Shown in pieces: positions 18,860 to 27,232 of a stretch of 64,000 nucleotides of DNA. Below the pieces are notes generated by a model. That model searched no databases. It saw only the letters and a list, made by a program, of their open reading frames with translations, and had not been told where the DNA came from. The DNA comes from Alphaproteobacteria bacterium (GTDB lineage Bacteria; Pseudomonadota; Alphaproteobacteria; RF32; CAG-239), in assembly GCA_017475705.1 (NCBI GenBank), contig JAFVFB010000004.1:1-64000 (forward strand), in the 5' to 3' direction. Positions within the stretch are counted from its first letter, which is position 1. Every line of letters starts with the position of its first letter. A program made the translations under genes and the position numbers.

Positions 18860-18898
18860 ATTTCCCTCACCACACAAACTCACCAAAGATATTTTTTC

Positions 18899-21121
18899 TT
18901 AATTAATTTCCGGCACAATAGCCAAAATATTCATTGGCAATGGCGACCTATTTTCAATAACAATCTGCGCCGGATTATATTGCGTATCTGTAGAACCATT
19001 AAAGAGGATTTTCTGGCAACCGCTAAACAAGGCTTGTGGCTGATTCATAATTGCATCGGTATGTCGATAAAGAATATTTGATAGCCGTGTTTCATCTTCA
19101 CCTATTTGCCCTCCTCCAGAAAGATACATCATCAATTCTACATGACTAATTCTTTGTTTTTGGCCGATGCCACTACCATTATTGTCGTCAATATAAATAG
19201 CTTGCGGAATATATTGGCTAACAACAGCCTTTCCCACCAAAACCATCGTATCTGTTTTTTCAATTTGTATTGTTCCATTAATTACCATTTGTGGCGTGCA
19301 AACAGCTCCATTAGCAAAAATTTGCACCATTTCCCCTTCCAGATGTTCTAACCCTGAAATTTCTGTACGCGTATCTCCTTCATCACGCACAAATAACACA
19401 GCACCATCAAGATATCGAGACTGATGCAAGATATATTCATTTTCCAATTTTTGCCGTTCATTAAGTGTTTCTGCCATATATACACGCATTGGTAATTTAA
19501 TCGGCATACCATTTTCCATAAATTCAATAGTACGCATCGTTTGTTGATTAATCGTACGCCGTACTTCCAACCATAATTCATCACAACAGGCATTGAAATT
19601 TGGCACCACTGCAATGCTTTCTACAATGCCAGAAAAATCATGACGAGACAATGCAGACACCTCCTGCTCTGCTGAAAATGTAAGAGCTGCAAGCGTACCA
19701 TCTCCAATCAGACACCATAAAATTTTATTCGGCACTTCTTGATAGCTTAAAGCCACAATTCTAGCTGCAAACAAATGTTTTCCCAATAAAGAAACATCAA
19801 CCTGATCATATCCATCTTTATAATAATTATAAGAAAGATCTCTCAATGATAACCCATATCTATCAGCAAAAAAGACATGAGAGCCGACAGCCACAGGCAT
19901 CAAAGCCTTACTCCCGACATTGGAAATTTGTACAATTTTCACATTGTCATTTGCCAATGCATTGGCTGAAGAAAGCGTATCGATATAAAATTCTGCTGCA
20001 CCTGTCCCAACAAATAGCACCTCACCGGCATAAAGCCACTTTCCTTCATTAAATTCCGTATTAAGCACCGGAACAGTGATAGCAGATTCAGCCGTCGTTT
20101 CTCCATAAGACATATCTGCAAAATTATTATAATCTCCAACCACAGAAAGACACACTTTGGGCCCTGTATCTGTGTTGATTAAAAAAGCAAATCTATTTCT
20201 AAAAAAGGCACCGGATTTAGGATAGTTTACACCTGTATGCAGTAATCCTAATTCCCAATAAACAGTCCCTTCACACACTGCATCAGGCAATCTTTTAAGC
20301 ACTTCTGCTTGCACACCCCGAGCAGAGTTCACCGCTGTGATTTTTACAATTCCACTACCATCATGCAAATATAACCACCTTACCCCACCATCAGAGCGAA
20401 TACCTTCGCCATGAACAGGTTTTTTCGTGCCGGTCGTTCCACTATTTTGAGCTTGAAAATATTTATTATCAGACGCCACAATCTCTCCATTGCTAACACT
20501 AATACCGGCGGACCAAATTTTAATATTGCCATCATAGCCACGCAAACGAACTAATCGACCAACATCACTATCAGTAAACACATCACCATCAGCAGCAATT
20601 GTAACAACACCGTTAACACCATCGGCTTGCAAAGAAATATCCGTACTATTCATCGCCTCAAACGGACCATTAACAATTTCCAAATCCTCTAATCGCCAAT
20701 CAGTTCGACTATACCTCTTCAACACTTTTATCGGATGTTTCTCACTAAAAATATAAAGTACATCAGCATTCTGAATAGTCTGCAGTTTAAAACATAACTC
20801 TTCATCATCCCATAAATCCTCAAAGCTATAGGGTGAGTCAAGATTAAGAATCAGATTATCACGTTCAATGAGACTTCCTCCATCAGGTTGAACATCGCTC
20901 TGCACCGAAGGTGTCCAAACAATATTTTCTTGTATCGTCTGAGAAGATACACCTGCAGTGGTAATAACCAGCTCGCTATTATCAGCAGAGACCACACTTT
21001 CCATATCAGGATCTGCATTATCCCGTGCATAAAAACGAATAAGATGACTGCTAAATTCAATGATATATGCAACTTTATGACTATATCTGAACGGCACCAA
21101 AAAACTTCTTGTATTAACCAT
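18899..21121 (-). CDS. Phage tail tube/nozzle protein B-like, C-terminal part (740 aa)
   Basis: The start matches the middle of T7 gp12-like nozzle proteins: SFLVPFRYSHKVAYIIEF followed by IRFY, then SPYSFEDLWD and ADVLYIFSEKHPIKVLKR, which correspond to the conserved VLEF...IRFY, TPY...DL and ADVLYI...P.KL segments. The usual N-terminal 55 residues are instead in the upstream gene (ends 21114). The two overlap by 8 bases (ATGGTTAA). SD AAGGAAG is good, so it is translated by itself. Predicted role: six copies close the short tail and gate DNA. The beta-rich remainder ends in LPMNILAIVPEIN. Confidence 0.8.
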   Translation of the reverse strand: MVNTRSFLVPFRYSHKVAYIIEFSSHLIRFYARDNADPDMESVVSADNSELVITTAGVSSQTIQENIVWTPSVQSDVQPDGGSLIERDNLILNLDSPYSFEDLWDDEELCFKLQTIQNADVLYIFSEKHPIKVLKRYSRTDWRLEDLEIVNGPFEAMNSTDISLQADGVNGVVTIAADGDVFTDSDVGRLVRLRGYDGNIKIWSAGISVSNGEIVASDNKYFQAQNSGTTGTKKPVHGEGIRSDGGVRWLYLHDGSGIVKITAVNSARGVQAEVLKRLPDAVCEGTVYWELGLLHTGVNYPKSGAFFRNRFAFLINTDTGPKVCLSVVGDYNNFADMSYGETTAESAITVPVLNTEFNEGKWLYAGEVLFVGTGAAEFYIDTLSSANALANDNVKIVQISNVGSKALMPVAVGSHVFFADRYGLSLRDLSYNYYKDGYDQVDVSLLGKHLFAARIVALSYQEVPNKILWCLIGDGTLAALTFSAEQEVSALSRHDFSGIVESIAVVPNFNACCDELWLEVRRTINQQTMRTIEFMENGMPIKLPMRVYMAETLNERQKLENEYILHQSRYLDGAVLFVRDEGDTRTEISGLEHLEGEMVQIFANGAVCTPQMVINGTIQIEKTDTMVLVGKAVVSQYIPQAIYIDDNNGSGIGQKQRISHVELMMYLSGGGQIGEDETRLSNILYRHTDAIMNQPQALFSGCQKILFNGSTDTQYNPAQIVIENRSPLPMNILAIVPEIN

Positions 21122-22181
21122 GATAACTTCCTTTCATTGTCCAAATCAAATTCCCGTCTAAATAGACTTTCACGGCTTTACCAACAACATATCCATCATA
21201 AAGCTTATAGACGCTGGCATAATAGCCATTTTCATCAAGCTGCCATCCGTAATATTTCATGGTTGATAAATCAAACCCAACAATAATATTACCATTCAAG
21301 TCATCATAATAAATAGCCTTTGATGTACGACGAATAACGGCCAATCTATTCACTTTATACTTGTCTTTAGCCAAAGCATCATAGCCATTTTGCATTTCAT
21401 AGATAAACAAACTTTCATCAAAATCACTCTCCGATGGAGCAGTTTTTTGGGCATCAAACAAAATGGGGAGATACCCATTTTCAAAACGGATTAAAAAACA
21501 TTTTTTTTGTGGCACCATCTGCCCATATGCCGTACAAGAAATAAAGGCAACCGGATTTCCCCAATCACCGTAAGTAATGTCCTCATCAGAAGTTTCATCA
21601 CTTTCTTCTGGTACCAGATTAATCGTAATAATTTTATCACGATCCAAAATTTCTTCTCCTGTACGTAGCTGATACCCATCTTTATAAACCACATAAGAGA
21701 CTTTCTCATTAAGCGAACCAGTGTACTGCTCTCGCTCATAGCCATTAATTTTAACCATAGCATCATCCGGCTCAGCAACAACCGTCAAAGTTCTTTGTTC
21801 TGTCAATGATACCAAATAAACATTCAGTGTTACACTGTGGGTAATGGTCATTTTACCACTAACTGTAGTATATCCATTGGCTCGCACTTCATAACTAACG
21901 ACATCACCACTTGCCACTGCTAAAGAACTCTGTTCCAAGTTATTGATAAGCACTTTTGCATCCAGCGGATGACTAACAATGCTAAAATTGATACCAGTCT
22001 CAAATGGTGTTTGTGCCACAAATCTAGTTCCACCGCGTCTAATCAAACACCCTTCTGTTAAGGGAATAAAATTACGGCATAGTTTAGCCGTTTTGTCATA
22101 TTTTGCAATATCACTTCTGGCACCGAGCCACGGACTAAGTTCCCCTCCATTAAATTGAATTTTTGCCGGTTTAATGCTCAT
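21114..22181 (-). CDS. Phage tail protein B-like N-terminal part with PEGA-type repeats (355 aa)
   Basis: Residues 1-56 are the classical start of a T7 gp12-like tail protein: IQFNGGELSP, LCRNFIPLTEG, RRGGTRFVA. Directly after, where the family normally continues VPF, comes an inserted region with two PEGA-like repeats (about 66-125 and 131-190; PLDAKVLINN and PDDAMVKING followed by VSYEV/VSYVV...GY). A beta-rich segment and a stop follow. The family continues in the next gene. PEGA domains are beta modules often bound to surface sugars or proteins, so this part may add a binding function to the tail (inference). SD is GGAG. Confidence 0.78.
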   Translation of the reverse strand: MSIKPAKIQFNGGELSPWLGARSDIAKYDKTAKLCRNFIPLTEGCLIRRGGTRFVAQTPFETGINFSIVSHPLDAKVLINNLEQSSLAVASGDVVSYEVRANGYTTVSGKMTITHSVTLNVYLVSLTEQRTLTVVAEPDDAMVKINGYEREQYTGSLNEKVSYVVYKDGYQLRTGEEILDRDKIITINLVPEESDETSDEDITYGDWGNPVAFISCTAYGQMVPQKKCFLIRFENGYLPILFDAQKTAPSESDFDESLFIYEMQNGYDALAKDKYKVNRLAVIRRTSKAIYYDDLNGNIIVGFDLSTMKYYGWQLDENGYYASVYKLYDGYVVGKAVKVYLDGNLIWTMKGSYHG

Positions 22182-22193
22182 GTTTTTTCTCCA

Positions 22194-22790
22194 TTAATAA
22201 GACCAACTCTGCCGTACGCTAACCCAGCTACTATCGGGCATAATTTCCACATCTTTTTCAATTTCGTTATTAAGTTCTGCTTGTCTGATGAGGTTATAAA
22301 ATTCATTTTCAAAAACCTGCTTAAAATCAAGAGCATGTTTCAAGCGCATTGAAAGTTCTGCCGCAATTTTTGCCGCCAAGGCTTCTCTAAACAAAGCCGG
22401 AAAATGCGCATCATTATCTATCCGACGAATATATTCAATTACCACCCCATCTGCACAAGGTACCACAATAGATTGTTCGGCAATTTCATATCGAGTAATC
22501 GCCTCCAAATGAGTATCCATTGCCAAACGACCATGTCCGCCAAACACTTTAACCAATAACAAAAAATCAGACGGCAGACGGTACAAATAACGTTCGCCAT
22601 ATCTTTCCGCACACTGAGCCAACTGTTTCCGCATAACAGCAAAACGCCACGGATAAGATGAAAGCAATAAATTTTTTACATCTTCATATATTGTTTCATA
22701 AGTTTTTCCAAAAGCAGCATCATTCAAAGAAGAAACAGGCGGCTCTCCCAACTTAATCAGTGCACGATTAACAATTTCTATTTTAGACAT
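22194..22790 (-). CDS. Phage tail tube protein A-like (T7 gp11 / P22 gp4 type adaptor, 198 aa)
   Basis: Begins with IVNRALIKLGEPPV followed by YEDVKNLLLSSYPWRFA and YLYRLPSDFL, the shared signature of head-to-tail adaptor proteins of short-tailed phages. Twelve copies would bind under the portal and connect it to the nozzle. 198 aa is the usual length. An ideal SD (AGGAGG) lies just after an intrinsic terminator hairpin that separates it from the capsid genes. Gene order (cement, then adaptor, then nozzle) agrees. Confidence 0.88.
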   Translation of the reverse strand: MSKIEIVNRALIKLGEPPVSSLNDAAFGKTYETIYEDVKNLLLSSYPWRFAVMRKQLAQCAERYGERYLYRLPSDFLLLVKVFGGHGRLAMDTHLEAITRYEIAEQSIVVPCADGVVIEYIRRIDNDAHFPALFREALAAKIAAELSMRLKHALDFKQVFENEFYNLIRQAELNNEIEKDVEIMPDSSWVSVRQSWSY

Positions 22791-22800
22791 TTGACCTCCT

Positions 22801-22834
22801 AAAAAAAGAGGTGAAAACCAATGGTCTCCACCTC
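22801..22834 (-). terminator. Intrinsic terminator between capsid and tail genes
   Basis: GAGGTG..ACCATTGGT..CACCTC: an outer 6-bp stem and an inner ACC/GGT stem, followed on the minus strand by seven T. It lies inside the operon, 105 bases... after the cement gene stop at 22896 and just before the SD of the tail adaptor. Partial read-through would keep capsid products above tail products. Confidence 0.8.
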
Positions 22835-22895
22835 AAGACTATCTGAAAACACAATAATACTTTCGCTGATAGAATATCTCTCCCCTTTGATATAA

Positions 22896-23270
22896 TTAGC
22901 GCGCTAAATAGCCTAGTGTAACACGGATTTTACCGCTATTAGAACTAGCAGAAGTTGCACTAGCTGATAAAAATGCTTTTGTGTCAATTGGCAAAATAGC
23001 ACTAGCCATCAATTCACCGTCAGCAAAAGTTTTACCACTTGCCACAGAAATTGTTTGCAAATTAGTGAAATTACCATCTTCACAATCAGCATGTTTAACA
23101 GTAATATTGATTGCAGCGGCCGTCGTCACAGCACCTTTTGCAAAGACATTAACACACAGTGCGCCTTGCGTCTTTCCTGCAGCGACAACCCCAGCAGAAT
23201 CAATATTAGCCGTATTAACAGCCGCATCAATAAGGTCTTCGTTGTAAACTTTCAAAATATTTTTTAACAT
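22896..23270 (-). CDS. Phage capsid cement protein, Bbp16-like (124 aa)
   Basis: Small, Ala/Thr/Ser-rich, beta-type protein (VNTANIDSAG, VKHADCEDGNFTNLQT, ending GKIRVTLGYLAR) placed right after the major capsid gene. This position and composition match capsid cement proteins of BPP-1-like phages (Bbp16), which stabilise the expanded head from outside. The ATG at 23270 is chosen for its GGAG SD 6 bases upstream; two in-frame ATGs further up lack one. Confidence 0.75.
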   Translation of the reverse strand: MLKNILKVYNEDLIDAAVNTANIDSAGVVAAGKTQGALCVNVFAKGAVTTAAAINITVKHADCEDGNFTNLQTISVASGKTFADGELMASAILPIDTKAFLSASATSASSNSGKIRVTLGYLAR

Positions 23271-23291
23271 AGACATCTCCATCAAAAAAAA

Positions 23292-24191
23292 TTAAGCAAC
23301 ATTAACCGCGCTTTCCGCCCCGTTCTCAAAGTTATACGAAGTAACAAAGCGTATGCCATTCCATGCCATAAAGCTTCGATTTACATTCCAATCACCGCTG
23401 GTTGCTTGTAATACATTACCCTTATATTGATTGAGCATAGAAAGCACTTTGGGATGACAAAAGATAAATGTGGATGCTGGTGTTGCCTTAGCTTCAACCA
23501 ACATATCATCAATTTGTGCTGCAGTAGGAACATGATCTGCCGCAATATTAACAATAGCTGAAACAGCATCAGGGTTAGCCAATTGCACTCCTATATATCC
23601 TTTTAAGCGCACACCATAACCCAAAACACCATTTGCATTTTTATACAAAGCACCACCATTTATATTTTTAACATCCAGTAAACCATCAGTTTGGATATTT
23701 TTTGCCGAATAGAGCCCTGTAACTTCACCTTCTACAAAGCGGACGGCAACCATCGAATAGCAGTTTTCACTTCCACCAGCACTAGCTGCTTTACCATTTT
23801 GTAAGGCATATGGAATAAAATTATCATAAATAATTTTCTTTTCCGCCACTTGACCAGCATGTTTCAATAACACCGGCATTTTTTTGCTAAAATACTCAGC
23901 CACCCCGATAATAGCACCTTTATCTTCAGGCAAAAAGATTTCTCCACCCAAAATAGATAAATCGATTTTTTTCAAATCAGAATTCACCGCCATCTCCGGC
24001 AAAGGCTGATTAATATCAACAAAACCAGCTCCATCAATTTTAGAAACTTCCTCATAAGCATTCCATAAGCCATGCGAAGAAGGCTCAAAACGCATATTAT
24101 CTAAAATAGGAGATTCTTCTGTCAAACTATTAACAAAATGCTGTTGCTTTTGAGCCAAAGAAACAGCAATATCCTTCAATGTATAATTCAT
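23292..24191 (-). CDS. Phage major capsid protein (299 aa)
   Basis: Length, central position between scaffold and cement genes, and beta-rich sequence indicate the major head protein of HK97 fold. Visible: an N-terminal helical arm (KDIAVSLAQKQQHF, then ESPILDNM), an E-loop-like segment around residues 30-50, and the A-domain-like TFIFCHPKVLSMLNQYKG...IRFVTSYNF at the end. SD AAGGA is 6 bases before the ATG. The frame is intact. No delta-domain protease gene is seen. Confidence 0.83.
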   Translation of the reverse strand: MNYTLKDIAVSLAQKQQHFVNSLTEESPILDNMRFEPSSHGLWNAYEEVSKIDGAGFVDINQPLPEMAVNSDLKKIDLSILGGEIFLPEDKGAIIGVAEYFSKKMPVLLKHAGQVAEKKIIYDNFIPYALQNGKAASAGGSENCYSMVAVRFVEGEVTGLYSAKNIQTDGLLDVKNINGGALYKNANGVLGYGVRLKGYIGVQLANPDAVSAIVNIAADHVPTAAQIDDMLVEAKATPASTFIFCHPKVLSMLNQYKGNVLQATSGDWNVNRSFMAWNGIRFVTSYNFENGAESAVNVA

Positions 24192-24227
24192 TCTAAATCC
24201 TTTCTAAAAAATTTTTACCTTGAGAAA

Positions 24228-24977
24228 TCATGACGCATTGCGAAACATTTCTCTGAAAAATGCCACAGAATCAAAAGCATCATTACCCTGTGCATTACAT
24301 TTAAAACTGACACTATTGTCTTCCCCAACAGCATTTCCTAATCGGCAAAATAATTTCATCATGCGTTTTGTTCCGAGGGCTTCTTCCATTCGTGCAATTG
24401 TATCATCGCCATCTTCATCACTATCCCCCACAAACAAGCGAATACCGCGTTTCATTAACTCAGTATTTTGGGTTGCCGTATTTCCCCACTCACGCAATTG
24501 TTCATTCATTTCTGCTTGTGATTGTTCATATTGCTGTTGTTCGACATCAGCTTCTTGTTCTGCTCGGTTTTTAACATACCAATCATATAACGCCTGAGCT
24601 GACTGCGGCAAAATATTATTTTCCAAACAAGTCTGCTTAAAAGCATCACCAAAAGCTAAATCTTCCTCAGCAAGATCCACTTCATAGGTTTTGCAATCAT
24701 TTGGCATACCTAGTTTAGAATAAAATTTTCGCAAGGCTTCTTTATCACCGTCCCGCGGCAAAGCAACTCTGGATGAATAAGCCCTTTCCAATTCGCGATA
24801 AGAATGTAGCAAATCGGTAGGTGATTTGACCCCTTTTTTATTGAGATAATCTTCATCATCATCAGAAAGATTTCCCCAATAGGATTGTGGTGAATAATCA
24901 TCTTGCTCCTTAATATTTTCAGGCTTCACTAAGTTATCGGAGACAGCCTGCATCTCCGGCTCTAAAACATAATCCAT
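24228..24977 (-). CDS. Phage scaffold (capsid assembly) protein-like (249 aa)
   Basis: Very acidic and helical, with repeated E, D and Q (DDDEDYLNKKG, QQQYEQSQAEMNEQ), lying between portal and major capsid genes, which is where T7-like and BPP-1-like phages keep the assembly scaffold. The middle (SPTDLLHSYRELERAYSSRV, LGMPND, then FKQTCLENNILPQSAQALYDWYV) resembles scaffold proteins of the putative peptidase-free type. Expected to fill the procapsid and then leave. Confidence 0.78.
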   Translation of the reverse strand: MDYVLEPEMQAVSDNLVKPENIKEQDDYSPQSYWGNLSDDDEDYLNKKGVKSPTDLLHSYRELERAYSSRVALPRDGDKEALRKFYSKLGMPNDCKTYEVDLAEEDLAFGDAFKQTCLENNILPQSAQALYDWYVKNRAEQEADVEQQQYEQSQAEMNEQLREWGNTATQNTELMKRGIRLFVGDSDEDGDDTIARMEEALGTKRMMKLFCRLGNAVGEDNSVSFKCNAQGNDAFDSVAFFREMFRNAS

Positions 24978-25010
24978 TTTATTTCCCCATTTAAAGATTA
25001 AAAAAAATGA

Positions 25011-25358
25011 TCAAACGATAAGTTCTTTTTCTAGTTCTTCATCGATATCTTTTTTTTCTGCTTGCACACAAAGTCGGAACACCTCACGCTCATCAAGAGC
25101 TAAATATTTTATAATTAAATCAAATATCCGCCTCTTACCCAGCAAAAAGGCTGCTGCGTTAACATCAAACCGATTTTGATTATCATAAAAATAGGGCACA
25201 TTATGTTGCCCAAGCTCTCCTCGCCCTCCTGCTTCATCACGCAAAAAAGCAATGACTTTTCGTGCTTCAGGTTTTAAATTTTTATCATCATCACAAAACA
25301 GCTTTTGAAAAGCTTTCAGTAGTTCTAATTCTTGTCGCCTTTTATGTAATAACATCAT
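25011..25358 (-). CDS. Bbp19-like phage protein (115 aa)
   Basis: Small protein between portal and scaffold genes. FQKLFCDDD near the start, followed by FYDNQNRFDVNAAAFLLGKRRIFDLIIKYLAL, matches the short Bbp19-type proteins of BPP-1-like phages (a phage-structural ORF of unknown role with a conserved G-[RK]-R helix). I start it at 25358 (SD GTGGGG), which leaves it just clear of the portal gene; the longer frame to 25385 would overlap the portal stop. Confidence 0.65.
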   Translation of the reverse strand: MMLLHKRRQELELLKAFQKLFCDDDKNLKPEARKVIAFLRDEAGGRGELGQHNVPYFYDNQNRFDVNAAAFLLGKRRIFDLIIKYLALDEREVFRLCVQAEKKDIDEELEKELIV

Positions 25359-25371
25359 TTTTCCCCACCAC

Positions 25372-26943
25372 TTATGGATTATCACGATGAATCATATTGC
25401 CTTCAACATGGTTCATATCGGCAGAATATTCCGTGTCCAATCGACTACATACCACATCGCTGCGAACACCATAGTAATCGGCTATTTGTCTTAACGCACT
25501 TTCCATATCAACAATCTTTAAAATATCAGGATTTCTTTGTGCCATAGAAAAAGCCGTCTCAATGGTTTTATACAACCCTGATATAGCTCCAGATTCTTGC
25601 ATATGCACCGCCGGTCCTTCAAACTTAATGGCAATAGAGCCATCATACATCAACGCATCTGGCACATCATCAAACACACCATACCGAGATAATATATCCA
25701 ATTCTCTTTCTACATTTGCCGCCAACCATTCAGCAGAAATTCTTTCGCACATAGGAGCCAACAGCATAGCTTTTTCAAATTCTCTTTTTTCCACCTCTGT
25801 TGCTGTCATCTGCTTAGATTGGGTTAAAGATTGAAACAGTGGAACCAAAAAAGCACGCTCTATCGCCGCACGAACTTCCCTTTGCATTTCCACTGTAATA
25901 CTAAGATTGTTACCATATTGCATAGAAACCGCAGCCGGTTTACCTTGGTTATCCAATCCACCGCGAATAATTGCACCTGCTGCCCCAAGCTTATTAGCAT
26001 CAATCAATCCCATATTAGTCAGGATAGGAGGATTAGCCTGCAATTGTCCAGTCCGCAAAATTGTCTTAGCCATTTCATTAGCCGTTAACATATCATAAAA
26101 CGCCTGCATCGCCGGACTATCACCATAAGAGCTGCCTGCAATTCCCATAAAACGCGGAGCCATATAAGGACAGCTGCAATATCCCCCTTCTCGTACAATT
26201 TTATTCGCCCCCAGTTCAATATGCAAACTGGCAAATTTCATACCTAAGAAATCTCTTCTTTCCGGCACATAATCATCGCGTTCAAAAACAGCATGCAAAA
26301 ATCGATATTTGCGATTCAAATTTTGCATAGCTGCTTGCTTAAGCTCTCGGGAAACTTCATGGCCAAACTTTTTTAAGGCCTCTTCTGCAGAGAGCTCATA
26401 AATGCGAAACACAGCAGATAATTGTCCCCTATCATTTTTTTGAATATAAACATTTTTAATCGGAATAGTATGATAAACAATTCCATGACCGACATCATCC
26501 TCCACCATCCAAATACCATGTCCGTATACACCCAATTGTTGAAAGAGCACATCACTTTCCATCGCGAAATTAGAATTTGCCGCATACCGCACATGAAACA
26601 AAATATCGGTCAGTTTTTCCAAATATTTTTTCACTTCAGGATCATCATTTAATGCCGGATTAGTTGCACTCAAGCGATGCCACCTCTCAGTTGAAGGTAC
26701 AATAACAGATTTCATACTAGCACAAAAACAAGATAAAGCATTCCTTGCCGTTGAATCAAACACAACCTGCTTAACACGCCCTTTTCCATCTGTTTGCAAC
26801 AAGTCAGCATCAACCGAACACATTTCAGCAGCTTTTTGCCACATAGGTTCCCAACGCGCCCGCTCGGCTTTCATCTCTGCAAATCTTTTTAAAACTTTTC
26901 CCACCATTGCGGAATTTTGATTTTTTTCCATCATCTGTGTCAT
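25372..26943 (-). CDS. Phage portal / head-to-tail connector protein (523 aa)
   Basis: Matches the podovirus connector family (T7 gp8, Bbp1-type): RWEPMWQKAAEMCSV, DSTARNALSCFCASMKSVIVP, RWHRL, then VYGHGIWMVED, PIKNVYIQ, PYMAPRFMGIAGSSYG and QAFYDMLTANEMAKT, and the late FLVPLFQSLTQSKQMTATEVEKRE. Twelve copies form the ring through which DNA is packed. 523 aa is usual. SD GAGGT precedes the ATG. It is the longest phage gene here after the nozzle protein and shows no disruption. Confidence 0.92.
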   Translation of the reverse strand: MTQMMEKNQNSAMVGKVLKRFAEMKAERARWEPMWQKAAEMCSVDADLLQTDGKGRVKQVVFDSTARNALSCFCASMKSVIVPSTERWHRLSATNPALNDDPEVKKYLEKLTDILFHVRYAANSNFAMESDVLFQQLGVYGHGIWMVEDDVGHGIVYHTIPIKNVYIQKNDRGQLSAVFRIYELSAEEALKKFGHEVSRELKQAAMQNLNRKYRFLHAVFERDDYVPERRDFLGMKFASLHIELGANKIVREGGYCSCPYMAPRFMGIAGSSYGDSPAMQAFYDMLTANEMAKTILRTGQLQANPPILTNMGLIDANKLGAAGAIIRGGLDNQGKPAAVSMQYGNNLSITVEMQREVRAAIERAFLVPLFQSLTQSKQMTATEVEKREFEKAMLLAPMCERISAEWLAANVERELDILSRYGVFDDVPDALMYDGSIAIKFEGPAVHMQESGAISGLYKTIETAFSMAQRNPDILKIVDMESALRQIADYYGVRSDVVCSRLDTEYSADMNHVEGNMIHRDNP

Positions 26944-26979
26944 TGATTACACCTCATAACAAAAAATAGATACCAATAC

Positions 26980-27168
26980 CTATGCACCGAGAGTATGCTT
27001 TTTACCATCAGCATTTTCCCGAGAGAGCATCTGCGATATAGCCCCCATTTTCCGTTTACGCTTTTTTTCTAATTCAAACTCGATTGCATTATTATCCGCA
27101 ACCTCAGGTACAACTTCTACCGGTGGTTGTACTTTTTTAACTTTTGGTGATTTAAAAACAGAACTCAT
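26980..27168 (-). CDS. Small phage protein before the portal (62 aa)
   Basis: Short basic and proline-rich protein (SSVFKSPKVKKVQPP, KKRKRKMGAIS, ending THTLGA-like HTLGA). Such small proteins with a SP(K)P start and a basic middle commonly lie between terminase and portal genes in BPP-1-like phages; their role is unknown. The ATG at 27168 has GGAG 6 bases upstream. Confidence 0.65.
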   Translation of the reverse strand: MSSVFKSPKVKKVQPPVEVVPEVADNNAIEFELEKKRKRKMGAISQMLSRENADGKKHTLGA

Positions 27169-27232
27169 ATCTTTCTCCATAAAAAATTAAATTTAAAGCC
27201 ATCATTACGCCCACCCCACATCCCTCTATTTG

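Noticed and set aside
21114-21121. Programmed frameshift joining the two tail proteins
   Set aside because: The overlap is 8 bases with no slippery heptamer or downstream pseudoknot seen, and the second gene has its own good SD. Independent translation is simpler.
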